Below, one piece after another: positions 32,425 to 44,017 of a DNA stretch of 64,000 nt. Under the pieces are notes generated by a model. It was not told the DNA's origin, did no database searches, and saw nothing but the letters and a program-made list of their open reading frames with translations. Within the stretch, counting starts at the first letter, position 1; the number at the start of each line of letters is the position of its first letter. The translations under genes were made by a program, and so were the position numbers. The DNA lies in contig MSED01000009.1 in assembly GCA_002099365.1 (NCBI GenBank), positions 1,922,001 through 1,986,000 of the forward strand. Direction: 5' to 3'. The DNA comes from Phialophora verrucosa (Eukaryota > Ascomycota > Eurotiomycetes > Chaetothyriales > Herpotrichiellaceae).

Positions 32425-35400
32425 CTACAACTCGTCTTTGACGCTCTTCGTTACCTTGGGTGCGGAAGTGGTAGTCGTGGACGAGCTTGCTGAGGTTGCA
32501 AGCGTCTCGGTGTCACTTCCAGTCTGGTTGCTGGCGCCCACGGAAGAAGACTTGCTCTTCTTTGGTTTGGTTTTCGCTCCCTTCTTGCCACCACTAGCCT
32601 TCGCCTTCTTCGGCATCTCTTGCATCTTGATCGTCTTCATGATCGTCTCCGACACTAGGCGTTGCAGCTCTTGGCCCTTGGATTCTAACTCTGAGACTAG
32701 AAGGGCTGGGTCATCGTGTTGTCCAAGCTTGTCCTGCAGAGCCAGTTTCTCGTCTAGCCATTTCTTTACCTCGTCATATTTCGTTGTCAGCGCTGAAAGG
32801 TCTTCATTCGTGTATTCATAAGGTTTGAACGGCGGCGGTTCGTCCGTCTGTGCTGCTTCAGCTGCAGGGGTGCTGCTGTAGGGATCCTCGTCGAGATCCT
32901 CGCCCTCTTCAACAGACGACGAAGAGCTTGCAGAGGCACTAGAGCCTGGAGACGCAGCGGCTTCGCTGGCGCTCGACGAAGCAGCTTCTGCTGCTTTCTT
33001 GATGCTTCCCTCAACCATGGTGATCATGCCATTCAAATTCTCTAGTCCCTCTTTTAGAGCCGTCACAGCGGCGGGACGCTTCGTGTACTCATCTCTGCGC
33101 TTCAGAACGGGATCAACCAAGTTCCGGAGACTCTTTAGCTTGTCTTTGAAATCCTGCAATTTAGCATCCAGGCCCTCGCCATACAGCCATTCAGATGTGC
33201 TAGCCAGCTGTTTCTCAAGTTCCTTCCGAGCGGAGTCGCTCAAGGCAGCAACGAAACTTTCGTCCTCGAGATAGTCTCTTGCTCGGTAGGTAAAAGCCTC
33301 AAGGGTATTCAACGCTTCTGCTCGTAGGACCGCATTCCTGTCAGATGTGTCAAACTGAGACAGGCGCTGTCGGAGATGGGGTAGAACCTCGCTGGGTGGA
33401 GCGTTCAGACCAACCACGGCCGTTTTCAGAGAGAGTGGTATCGAGACGACTGATGGGGTAGCCTTGCTGGCTCGAGCAGCATTGGTGGAGGAAGACGATG
33501 AGGATCCTCCTGATGACTCTGCTGGTGACGGTGAAGCTGATGATATGGTCGACCCAGAGCTTGTAGGGTCAGACACTGGTAATGGAGTTAGAGATTCGGA
33601 ACTATCCTCAACCACGTCATCATCGTCGAGTTGCTTCTGTTCGTTGTCTTTCTTGCCGAAGCCAAAGAGTCCTTTGACATTGTCCATGACGGTACCGCCT
33701 TTGGTGTTCTCCACCTCACAGCTGACAGATCCAGCAATGACCTCTGGTAAAGCATCCACAGGACTTAGCCGCACGGTAAAGACGGTGCTAATGTTTGACG
33801 CCGAGCAGCTATGCTTGTCTTTCAATTCGGCAACAGACTTCGTCAAGTTCAAAGCCTCAACTTGCAGAATAGTAACGTCTGAGCCCTCGACTGTTTGAGA
33901 AAACGCTAGTGTCACATCCTCTAGAGTCTTTATTGGTACTTGCTTCTCGACCCCGACCTGAGAAGACGGTGTGAACAGCTTCTGCGACTTTTCCTTGTTT
34001 TCAGCATTCCACTTCAACGCGAATGAAAAGCCCGAGATATCAGTGTCGCGAATATCCTTGACTCTGAAGCTCGGGTTTAGCGAAGCGGCCTTGAAAGCAG
34101 CCCCCATGACTGCAGCCTCGTCCGCATTGACATTGGATTTGAGCTGCGCAGGTCGGACGGCCACTTTCTCGAGCTGCTTCTGCACAAAAGGAGTCCTCAC
34201 TACGCCTCCATGTAGGATGATCGAGTCAAGGTCGCTCAGCTGGAGGCCGGCAAATTGGAGAGCTGCCTCGATCGGGGATCCAACACGTGCCGCGAACTCT
34301 GCAGTAAGCTCTTCGAATTTGTCTCTCGTCAGGCTGTACTTGAAGGTAATGTCATCATCGTAAAGTCCGTCAAATGTCGCTCCGGACGCGGCGTTGGCGC
34401 TGAGAAGTTGTCGAATTCGCTCTGCCTCTTTCCAGATTCTGGCCATTGCTTTGCCATTTGCCCTCACTTGCCCCGTTGTGAGCCCTAGTTTGTTCACTTT
34501 GGGCGCTTCAATGAACTGGGCAATGATGTCTTCGACGATAACATCATTTAGAGAATCACCTCCCAGTGTTGCATCAAATCCTGTTCCAAGAGCAATGACC
34601 TCCTGGACCGTCGAGTTGCGCTTTGCGGGTCCTTTGATGGTCCTCCCTTGGAATTTGAGCACAGTGGCAGTTGTTGAGCCAGCACCCATATCGTAAATAA
34701 GGTGGTACTCGGGCTTCGCGCCGTCAGTAACACTTTCAAAGGAGCGATGGGTTGCGTAGTTAAGCCCCACAGCCAGTCCGTCGCTGACGAGACCTAACAC
34801 TCTCAACCCAGCCAAATCGGCAGCCAGTTCAATGGCTCGCTTCTCCTCTGCAGTATAGAATGACGGATGGGTAATGACCACGTCGGTGACATATACACCC
34901 TTGGCAATCATGGCTTCGGCATTGCTCTTGACGTTCTTCAACTCCATTGCCAACAGCTCCTCCACCATGAAAACTTCATCCTTGCTGCCGAAGCTCCGGC
35001 TCTTGAAACCCACCGTCCCGGCTTTCTTGTCTGTCGCATCACCTCTTGGAATCGCCTCGATGATCAGCCCAGGATACCGTGCAGCATATGTCTTGACAGC
35101 CTCTGCGGAGTATTCAACCCCAAGCAGGGTCTTCAGATTGGGGTACACGTCGCTTGGGAATCTCGCGGAAAGCGCAGCTGCATCCCCACCGTAGAGTCGT
35201 TCGGGGAATGCATCATCGTCCTTGTCTTGTGATCTGGAGGGCTTAAAGGCGAGTGTGGCCGCTTCTTTCCGCTTCGAGTCCTTCGAGAGAACAATCTCAA
35301 TTGGCGATCCGGGTCTAGCGATTGCAGCCTTCAGGTATTCGGTGCCGAGATCGATGCCGAGAACTGCAGAGGCAGCATGTGTGGTTGTCGAGAAGAAGAT

Positions 35401-35460
35401 AAGCAGCAGAAGCGGTAGAAGAATACAGGGAGCCAGCTTCCGCCGGCCGGGGGGATTCAT
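32425..35460 (-). CDS. LHS1: ER-lumen Hsp70 family chaperone Lhs1 (GRP170/HYOU1 type)
   Basis: A single exon of 1011 aa. Lhs1 works in the ER lumen as nucleotide-exchange factor for the Hsp70 Kar2/BiP and assists translocation and folding. A clear signal peptide (LAPCILLPLLLLIFFSTTTH) precedes the ATPase domain, which opens with VLGIDLGTEYLKAAI. Phosphate loop 2 is YDMGAGSTTATVLKF, and LHGGVVRTPFVQKQLE is typical for the large Hsp110/GRP170 class. A Ser-rich acidic loop (about residues 600-680), a helical domain and a charged linker follow. The last four residues are KDEL, an ER-retrieval signal. It is divergent from DML1 and about 2.3 kb from the EDEM gene. Confidence 0.96.
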   Translation of the reverse strand: MNPPGRRKLAPCILLPLLLLIFFSTTTHAASAVLGIDLGTEYLKAAIARPGSPIEIVLSKDSKRKEAATLAFKPSRSQDKDDDAFPERLYGGDAAALSARFPSDVYPNLKTLLGVEYSAEAVKTYAARYPGLIIEAIPRGDATDKKAGTVGFKSRSFGSKDEVFMVEELLAMELKNVKSNAEAMIAKGVYVTDVVITHPSFYTAEEKRAIELAADLAGLRVLGLVSDGLAVGLNYATHRSFESVTDGAKPEYHLIYDMGAGSTTATVLKFQGRTIKGPAKRNSTVQEVIALGTGFDATLGGDSLNDVIVEDIIAQFIEAPKVNKLGLTTGQVRANGKAMARIWKEAERIRQLLSANAASGATFDGLYDDDITFKYSLTRDKFEELTAEFAARVGSPIEAALQFAGLQLSDLDSIILHGGVVRTPFVQKQLEKVAVRPAQLKSNVNADEAAVMGAAFKAASLNPSFRVKDIRDTDISGFSFALKWNAENKEKSQKLFTPSSQVGVEKQVPIKTLEDVTLAFSQTVEGSDVTILQVEALNLTKSVAELKDKHSCSASNISTVFTVRLSPVDALPEVIAGSVSCEVENTKGGTVMDNVKGLFGFGKKDNEQKQLDDDDVVEDSSESLTPLPVSDPTSSGSTISSASPSPAESSGGSSSSSSTNAARASKATPSVVSIPLSLKTAVVGLNAPPSEVLPHLRQRLSQFDTSDRNAVLRAEALNTLEAFTYRARDYLEDESFVAALSDSARKELEKQLASTSEWLYGEGLDAKLQDFKDKLKSLRNLVDPVLKRRDEYTKRPAAVTALKEGLENLNGMITMVEGSIKKAAEAASSSASEAAASPGSSASASSSSSVEEGEDLDEDPYSSTPAAEAAQTDEPPPFKPYEYTNEDLSALTTKYDEVKKWLDEKLALQDKLGQHDDPALLVSELESKGQELQRLVSETIMKTIKMQEMPKKAKASGGKKGAKTKPKKSKSSSVGASNQTGSDTETLATSASSSTTTTSAPKVTKSVKDEL

Positions 35461-35866
35461 TGTGATAGTTTAGGAGACGAAGAGAAGAATTTCGGCGACT
35501 CCTCAAGTCAGCTTAAGGGGACGATGAAGTACCGAACTCGATTTTTGAGGACATTTCCAGAATGAACGCTCGAATAACAGAACAAGGAGAAGAGAAGGAT
35601 ATAATTGACCACGCTGACGTTGCCTTGACTCTGGGTGCTGTTCGTGTGAACAGATCTCAAAATCCAATCGGCGAGTCATGAAACGGACACGCGCGAGTCA
35701 TTCAGCCACCTCATCCTCTTTCAGCCTCATTCGACGTCATTCGACTCCGATTTTTCTATTCGGACGAGTACCTCGATTCTCTGCTCACTCCAATCTGTCG
35801 ATCAGCGTACTCTCGGATGCTCGTTGTAAGTCTGGTGTGGTCACAGCATGACTCTCTACGTTCAAG
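35461..35866. promoter_or_regulatory. Divergent promoter region, LHS1 / DML1
   Basis: 406 bp separate the two start codons. The stretch contains several TTCGA- and TCATTCGAC-type short repeats (about 35719-35749) but no motif I can assign. Confidence 0.45.
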
Positions 35867-37595
35867 ATGCACGAGATCGTAACTCTCCAACTCGGCCAGA
35901 GGTCGAATTATCTGGCAACCCATTTTTGGAACGCCCAAGAATCGTATTTTACATATTCGGAACGTGAACAGTCTATGGTTGACCATGACATTCATTTCCG
36001 AGCAGGTTTGGGAGCCGATGGCTCAGAGACATTTACTCCGCGGACGGTTACCTATGATTTGAAGGGCGGCTTCGGGACGCTCCGGAAATTCAATGCTCTT
36101 TACGAGGTTGTAGAAGATCAACCGACAGATGGCGTCTGGTACAGCTCACCAATGAGCATACTTTCAGCCTTGTGTTCTAATTTATTGCAGGGACGGCACG
36201 CCTGCCAGACAGCAGCAGCAGCCCATCGAACCATCAGAGTACCAGAGAAACCTCGATCTAGGTCTCCCAACGCGCCAGCTCGGCGCGGCAGACGTGAGGT
36301 ATTGGTCCGATTTCAATCGTGTTTTCTACCATCCACGGTCCATCGTGCAGCTCAGCGAGTATGAATTGAATTCTCAGCTCATGCCCTTCGAGAGTTGGTC
36401 CGCCGGTGAAGACTTATTTCAGAGTCTTGACAAGGAATTTGACTTGCTCGACCGTGATGTCAGATCATTTACAGAGGAATGTGATCAGATGCAGGGCTTT
36501 CAGCTTTTCTCTGGGGCCGACGATGCCTGGGGGGGTTTCGCCGCGAGATACCTTGACACCCTCAGGGACGAGTACGGAAAGACTAGTATCTGGGTCTGGG
36601 GTATCGAAGATCAGTCAAGAACCACAAGGGTATGTTTCCTCTATCGAATACAAGAACTGTGCTCACCAGAAACAGCAAAAGCAGCTACTACGGACATGTA
36701 ACGCCGCGAGATCGCTGCGTTCGATCGGGTCACAGGCGTCCGCGTATGTACGACTTGCCGCCCCTCCGGCAATCCTTCCAGACTATGTGCGTCTCGACAA
36801 TGCATCAGACTGGCTCACGACTGCTCTGCTCTGCGCGGGTGTTGAATCCTCTACCCTTCCGACCAGGTTAAGTGCCGCGGGTGGGAAGAGAGGCTCACTA
36901 AGCCTGTTGGAGGACACCCTCAATACTGCGGGTACCCAAAACTTGTTCGAGCTCCATGCGAGCATCACGAGCTCGGTGGCTGGAGCCAATGGCAGCCTAA
37001 ATGGGGCTTCCGCAGAGCCAAACAATGGGCATGGCGAAAGCGACACCACTGATCTGGCCGTGCCATCTCGATTAGATTTCGACTATAGCCCTGGACTCGC
37101 CACTTCGCCGACGGCAAGGCCATCTCATGTTTTCGCACAAGTTGAATGCTTACGTGACCATCTCGAATCTGAGAATCGCCCGCTGACCATGAGCCCCGAT
37201 GAAAGGCTTCGAAGAAGGCTGAACGAAGAATCTGTGGTCGAAATGTGAGTTGCGATTTGCTTTGTATCGCCACAGTGACCATATTGCTCGGCGAGTTGTA
37301 GCACTAACAACTTTGGCCCTTTAGATTCCAGACCGCGCTACAATTCCCTTTACTGGATACGTTCCCGGACACACTCTTCCGGACCAGTCGACAAGGACAG
37401 CAAGGCTTGGATATATCGACGGCTCTAGTGTGCGACTCAAGGATGAAAGACCGTGTCCTCGACCTCCGAAACACAACAGCCCGCCTCTTGCCATTGGATG
37501 AAAGAGAGAGCCTATATAACGACCTCACAGAAATGGCCCAAAGCTACGGCATTGGGTGGGAATCTGGTTCGGATTCCGGAGCGGACGATGAGTGA
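35867..37595 (+). CDS. DML1: Misato/DML1 tubulin-like protein (mitochondrial inheritance)
   Basis: Four exons: 35867-36138, 36191-36629, about 36676-37244 (36670 also keeps frame) and 37325-37595; 516 aa. DML1/misato has an N-terminal tubulin/FtsZ-like domain and is needed for mitochondrial DNA inheritance and morphology in yeast and flies. The diagnostic start is MHEIVTLQLGQRSNYLATHF, with WNAQESYFTY and DHDIHFRAG behind it. YSDFN-type segments (YWSDFNRVFYHPRSIVQL), GFQLFSGADDAWGGFAARYL and RDEYGKTSIWVWGI follow. The last exon holds FPDTLFRTSRQGQ and an acidic C-terminus. Intron donors are GTACAG, GTATGT and GTGAGT. Confidence 0.95.
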
Positions 37596-39293
37596 GAGCC
37601 TAGGAGGGCTCATCGGAGAGGAGATTTCAGCGAACAGCCTCGCGCGGCCATTGCACCGAACGCTGAATGCACAGTTTCGCGACGAAGCCATCCGCGCCCG
37701 CATCTGGAAGTGAATGGCACAAGAGCCCCAGACGCAAATCCAAAGGACCGGGCTGGTACACAAGATGGCGGGTTCCCCCGCGCTCCTTCTTCCTCGTGGA
37801 GGATGACTCTCAGATGTTTGGGCAAGATATAGCTGAAACACTATCGAACTGTAGAAAAGCTTGAAATGCGAACGGAACCAGCCAGCTTTAGGCGTGCGTG
37901 AGGTGAATAAGAGCCTCGCATTAACCAGTATCCCCGGGCTCTTCGAAATCTAGAGAACACATTGTCTAGTAGGGAAACATTGAGCAGTCCAGGAGCCGTG
38001 TCAGTCCACGAAGCGCGCCCGCACACCGACAAGATACCAAGGCAGATCCAGAGCGCGCAAACCCTAAGCACATACAATAAAAGAGCGTTGCGAGCCTTGT
38101 ACCCTGCCGTCACCGAAATTCGCTCCCATCAAATGTCAGGAGTTTACAAGGTGTAAGGTGCGCGGGTCAGACAGTGCCGCGTTGCCCTTCCAGGCGGGAC
38201 AGCGAAGCTTTCTAACTGCACATCTGTTCAAAGGTGAAACGCACTTTGATTGGATTGGGCAGCAGACCCAGACTGCACCTCAGCCCTGAGCCGGGCTAGG
38301 AAGGTCGAGGAGGGGCGGAATGTCAGCCCTATAGATTAAGAGGCGTATGATGTTACAGGTAAAAGTCTCTCGGGAGGTGGGAAAAATTGCTGAGGATTCC
38401 ATGCGTTGAGAATATGGCTGGAGGAAACCTCGTTCCAGACAAAGGAATGAGTCTAGATGGATTCACCGCTCCTTATCAGTTCTGCCCAAAAGAGACTTGA
38501 TATCTGTCGGAAGAGAAACACTTTGCTCCTGCTGGCCCCCGCATCAGCTCAATTATGCCGTTGGGCGTAATACATGACGAAACGTGCCAGACACCGCGTG
38601 GTGGCAGTACCCAGGATCGCTTAGCACGAGAGGCTAGGCGCCGTTCGATCTTGGCCGCCACATTTGTGCAATTCATTGTCTTTCTTTCATCTTCGGCGCG
38701 AGAGACTGCTGGTTGCATTTGTAAGATCGAGGCGAGGCAGCAGCAGGCAGGTAGTTTCCACAATCAAGACTGCAATTCCGCGACAAAGGACCGTTCATTT
38801 GCCTGAGGAACGGTGAGGAGGAAGAACGAATCCTTCCAAAACTCAGCCTGACATTAAGCGGCAACTACTCGTAGGCACCCCTACCAGCAGGTACCAAGTG
38901 CCAATACGGGCGGTACCCCCAATTACGGGCACCGTAATCGTGCCGTTGGTTCTCGTCCACTTCAGCGATCCTTCACCATCAGCCGCAGCCGCAGCCGCAC
39001 ATACCGAGTACAGCCACTTGCTTTCTACCTTCTGCTGCCATCTTCAGCTTTCCTCAATTCCCCGAGTGTCGACGACATCGTGCTGCTACTCTCGAGTGCG
39101 CTACGACCGACTGATTCAGCGCCGGTAACGTCGTCGGTTGGAAGTCTTCGTTCCTTCGCTCCGCCACCGATCAAGCGTCGGTCTCACTCGCCTGACCAAT
39201 CCTCCAACCCAAGCTGCTCCTGCTGCGGACAAGACAACATTTGTTCATTCACTCGCTGTTCCTCTTGCAACTGTTTCCTTCGATGTCGATGTC
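37596..39293. other. 1.7-kb spacer and leader of the Hsp70-like gene
   Basis: No gene recognised. From about 38920 the sequence becomes pyrimidine-rich with several upstream short frames, suggesting a long 5' leader for the next gene. Confidence 0.35.
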
Positions 39294-41624
39294 ATGAGCT
39301 CGCGCTTCAAGTCCTTAGGCTTCGGTTCCAAACGAAAGAGCAGCGCCAACATCCAAACATCGTCGACCAATTCGACCTCAGTAGCATCACCAAACGGGTC
39401 CACTTCCACCACTGGGACTCCCCCTCCGCAAAACACCTCCCAGACCAGTCTGCCGCCCATGAATCCCAATCAACCTGCTGCGCCCGGTCGACCTCCCAGT
39501 TACTCGTACAATCAGGGACGTCCTCAATCACCCATGCCCCCGCCACAAAACCAGATGGCCCACCACCCCGCTCCTATTGATACCCGAGCAGGTGCCTACG
39601 TTGGTGGTGCACCCCAACTAGGTCCTCCTCAACCACCCGGGTATGGTGGTGCGTACGGGCATCAGCAACTCGGTCCTCAGCCGGGCATCCAGCACATGGC
39701 GCAGCAATATCCCCCGGGTGCGCGCCCCGCGGCCGAAGTGGAGGGCGCTGGAAGGAGCAAGGCTCAATTGATTGTTGGCATTGATTTTGTAAGAAACGCC
39801 TTCGATCGTGGTTAAGAGCGTGGGCTGACAATTGTTCCAGGGTACAACCTTCTCCGGCGTAGCATTTGCATTTGCGACCAACACAGAAGCGAAGGAGGAT
39901 ATAATAACCGAATGGCCTGGCGCAGGTAATCAAACAAAGCAAAAGGTGAGTTCACACAATACCTCAGACCGCGACGATCGGCAACTGACTCGACTAGATT
40001 CCTACGGTGCTGTATTACGACCAATATCAGAAAGTCGTCGGCTGGGGTCCCGACATTGCTGACGCCCTCGCTCCCACTGGCTACCCCAAACCCGGCGTGC
40101 AAAAGGTAGAATGGTTCAAGCTTCAGCTCATGCTCTCCGGAAATACATACATAGACCCCATCAACCTGCCTCCCTTGCCCCCTGGGAAGTCGGAAATCGA
40201 TGTCGCCGCCGACTATCTTTTCAAGCTTCGACAAGCAATGCGAGTCCAGCTACAGAAGACATTGGGCGAGGTCTTCAATCGCGAAGAGCGCAACATTAGA
40301 TACTTCCTGACGGTGCCCGCTATCTGGAACGATGCTGGCAAAGCTGCCACCAGAGCAGCAGCCATCCAGGCTGGCTTCATTCGAGACGAGAACGACAACA
40401 GACTGACTTTGATCACCGAACCTGAAGCTGCTGCCATGTTCTGCTCCAAGACTGGCCTTCTCAACCTCAAGATCCACGACGCAGTCCTGATTGTGGACTG
40501 TGGAGGCGGGACAGTGGATTTGATCGCGTACGAGGTCGAGGAAGAGACACCCTTCACTGTCGCCGAATGCACAGCTGGCAGTGGCGACTCTTGCGGTTCT
40601 ACTGCTCTCAACCGAAACTTTTCCAACATTCTGCGCGCAAAGATCCGGAAGATGAAGTTGCCGGACGGGTCGAAGACCGCTGGTCGAGTTTACGCCAAGT
40701 GTATAATGGATTTTGAGAACAGAATAAAGGCCGATTTCCGCAATAATGGACAGAAATGGGCAGTCGACGTTGGTATCGAGGCTGAATTCCCGGAAGCCGG
40801 CATCGAGGAGGGCTACATGACATTCACCAATGAGGAAATTCTGCAATGCTTCGAACCGGTAGTGAACCGCATTCTCGAGCTTGTCCGCAACCAGATCATC
40901 GCCATTCAAGCACAAAACAGATCGTTACAAAACGTACTGGTGGTGGGTGGTTTTGGTGCCTCCGAATACCTCTTCCAACAAATCAAGCTTCACGTCCCGC
41001 CTCAATTCCAATCCAAGGTCGTCCGTCCTATGGACTCGGTGGCTGCTATTGTCAAGGGCGCCGTCACCGCAGGCATTACCGAGCGAGTCATCACTTCTCG
41101 TGTGGCCCGAAGACATTACCTCATGGCAACGCTCCAGCCATTCAAAGAGGGCCATCACCCCGAGCAATACCGTGTTCCCAGTCTGGACGGGAAGGACCGA
41201 TGCAAATACACCAGACAGATCTTCGTTCAGAAGGGTGAGAGAGTCAAGATTGGAGAACCAGTCAAGGTCTCGTTCTTCCGACAAGTGGCACCTGGTGCGA
41301 CATTGATGTACGAGGATATCTTGTACGCCTGTGATGAGGATGTTTGGTGAGTCCGGAGATCCCGTTCTAACACCAACAGTGGGTTGCTAACAGTATGACA
41401 GTCCCGAATATACCAAGGATCCACGAATCAAGGAGGTCGTGACACTCACTTCAGACCTGTCACGAAAGAATCTCGAGAAGGACTTTGAGCGAATGGATAC
41501 CCCGCAAGGCACTTTCTATCGTGTCTATTTTGATATTTATCTCACCTTGGACGGCTCTGAATTCAATGCTGAGTTGGTGTGTCAGGGTGAAGTTATGGGC
41601 AGATGCAGCGCGAGATTCAGATAG
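39294..41624 (+). CDS. HSPA12-like cytosolic Hsp70-family protein
   Basis: Four exons: 39294-39788, 39841-39945, 39998-41346 and 41402-41624; introns 52, 52 and 55 bp; 723 aa. The first about 150 residues are Ser/Thr- then Pro/Gln/Gly-rich and disordered (PSYSYNQGRPQSPMPPPQ). The actin-like ATPase fold follows: LIVGIDFGTTFSGVAFAF, where the first intron splits the D-F-G-T-T phosphate loop, VDCGGGTVDLIAYEV for phosphate loop 2, and VVGGFGASEYLFQQI for the adenosine motif. No C-terminal peptide-binding domain of the canonical Hsp70 kind is present. These proteins are numerous in filamentous fungi and resemble animal HSPA12A/B. Clients are unknown. Confidence 0.92.
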
Positions 41625-42292
41625 TGAATTGGAGCACGACCAGGAAGAGAACAAGATCAGCACAAGGCTCCACGCAAGCGTGGGCAGAGTTGGCGCCTGG
41701 AGATGACAGAAGCACGATTGCATACCCGAGGACAAACGAAGACAAGAAGAACTTGGACTATTCTACCCAACCTTTGTAATGATGACTGCTGTTATGGGAG
41801 GACATGGAGATCCGAGGGGAACGATTATATGAGGAGAAAGCATTGCACGCGGAAGTTGGGCGGCAACGAGATACGGGGTGAGGCGAAAGTCTGGTAAAAG
41901 TGAGTAGAAGGACAGCAAGCGAGACAAGTAAATCAAAAAAATGCAAAGCAAACCACAATCTTCGATCAGCCCTGACCATCCGCGCTCCTTGGTTTCGGAA
42001 CTGTGTATCTTTTGAAGGAAATAAGGATCACCTACCATCGGGTCTGTAATCGGTACAGCCACATGCTCAGTCCACCGGTATCTGATAAATGACTGACTGA
42101 CATGAGAAAAAGGTGAAGAAACGCGGGTATCAAGTTTTCAAGGCTCGCGGACATGGATTTGGATGGTTCGTTTGCATGAAAGATGGCATGGGTCAAAGGC
42201 AGAGATGGAAATGAACATCAAGCCATGGGGCGAAACTATGTGCTCGTACCATCCAATGCGGTCGTCATTACTACGGACCAGGCAGACCCCTT
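41625..42292. other. Spacer between convergent genes
   Basis: 668 bp of 3' sequence; nothing further seen. Confidence 0.4.
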
Positions 42293-44017
42293 CTAAGGTG
42301 GTGATGGTGGTGATGGGTCGGCCAGCTTCCTGGCAACCCAGTGGCTACATCTATACCGGTTCTGCAGAAGACTGTGCGGGTCTTGGATGTATCCTGAACG
42401 GGCGGGGAGAAGCTCGTGCTGGGTCATCTCGAACCCCATCCTGGAGACGAGCAAGATGACTTCCTCGTCGGTCAGCTCGAATGAGCCGGGCTCGGCAATG
42501 CCCTTGTCTTCGAAGTCAGAGTCAGGTTTAGGCTTAGGCTGGCTTGAGTGCTGGTTGGGCGGGCGCCCGTCGTCGCCGTCTTCGTCATCGTCGTGGTGAG
42601 CACCAGGGGCGCGGTCGTCAAAGTGCCACAGCAAGGGACCAATGTTGATCCACACCCCGTCGCTCTTCAGGCAATTTCGGACGGTCTCGATATACCGTAT
42701 CAGGTTTGGGGCCGTGTCGATGAAGAAGACTGTCACAACCCCGTCGAAGGTCTCCTTGCTTTCGGGCGTAGAATATGACAACACAAAGTCACCGGCGGTC
42801 ATGTTCATCTCGCCGGCGGGCAAAGCCGAGGCAAGGCGTTTGGCGAATGCTTCACCTGGATGGACGTCTGGGATGGTGTGCCGTTTCAGCTGGTTCGAGC
42901 GAGCGCTGACGTTGGTGAAGGTGTGGGAGAAGGGGTATATCTGGTATTGGTTTGCGGTCTGGGTCGCGTTCAGGATGAAATTGCTTGCGAGGAGTTGGTG
43001 GTAGGAGATTTCATTTCCGGTCGCATGGTAGCCTCGCAGAGCGAGTTCGAAGAGCAGGCGACCCAGCCCGGCACCAGGGAGGAGAAGAGATGGAAGTTGA
43101 ACACCAGCCCCGGCCCGGCTGGACGGCAAATATGATTCCAGGTCGGAGATGACTGTCTGGAGGAGAGGTTCGACTTCGAGCGTGAAGCCCTCATGCGACC
43201 AGTCTCGGTAGAATTGACGGATCGTCGAATGCGCCTTTGACATGTCACTGGGCTTGGATTTCCCTTGCCAATTCATCACCGAGTCCTTGGGCGGGTTTTC
43301 GGAGAGCCCAAATGCAGCCAGGCCCAGCTGGACTATCTCGTCGGCAAGGTCGGCGTTATGGTCCAGTGCATCATCGACGGCGTTGAGGGTGTCCAAGATG
43401 GAGAAGGGCGGCGAAGCAAGCATTTGCCATTGCGAGGAAGGAAGGGCGTAGAGATTCTGGCGTCGGCGGTGGGTTGTGTTGTAGTGTGCATTCTGGCGGT
43501 ATTGGCTATTCACAGGGTCAGCGGCACAGTCAAAGTAGGCGCCCAAGAGCGTCGAAATCGGCGATATAGATGGGTTTGGCAGAGACAACGCTCTGGTGGA
43601 AAAGTCATCCGGCTGTTGAGCTCGGTGTCGGGGCGAAAAGGTCTCAGCAACGTGTCATCCTAGAAATGGCGAGCAAGGGACTTCCGCAGAGGTCACCTCG
43701 AGGTGCGTGCGTTGACGGAAATCCGCCTTCGACATCGCAGTTGGTGTGCCTCTCTGTCTACGTGGGCTTGCATGCGTGCAGCTCGAGAAACTTCAGGCCG
43801 CGACCCGGGGTGCTCCCCTGGGTGCTTGAGGGAGCGGTCGCTGAGGAGCATTCCGGGTTTTCTCACGAGTGTATTAGTCTGCTGGCACTTACTGGAATGA
43901 ATCGAGAGCTGCAAAGACGACTCTGCGTTCTTGTGGATCAGCTAGAGGTCCGGCATCAGCAAACAGGGGGTTGGGGTGCGAGGTCGACGGTGCTCTGCTG
44001 TCGTCATCTTCGGCCAT
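42293..44017 (-). CDS. Carnosine N-methyltransferase-like (N2227 family)
   Basis: Exon 1 is 43893-44017 and exon 2 42293-43505, with an unusually long 387-bp intron 43506-43892 (GTAAGT donor, GCTGACC branch, AATAG acceptor); 445 aa. The family uses S-adenosylmethionine to methylate the imidazole of His-containing dipeptides in animals; the fungal substrate is not established. Diagnostic blocks are YRQNAHYNTTHRRRQNLYAL, the SAM site LLPGAGLGRLLFELALRGY, GNEISYHQLLASNFILN, VVTVFFIDTAPNLIRYIETV, WINIGPLLWHF and the C-terminal RYRCSHWVARK. An Asp-rich insert (about residues 340-365) interrupts the catalytic domain. Divergent from the PAC4-like gene. Confidence 0.93.

Noticed and set aside
33464..33898. 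Plus-strand frames within LHS1
   Set aside because: Antisense shadows of a strongly supported Hsp70-family gene.
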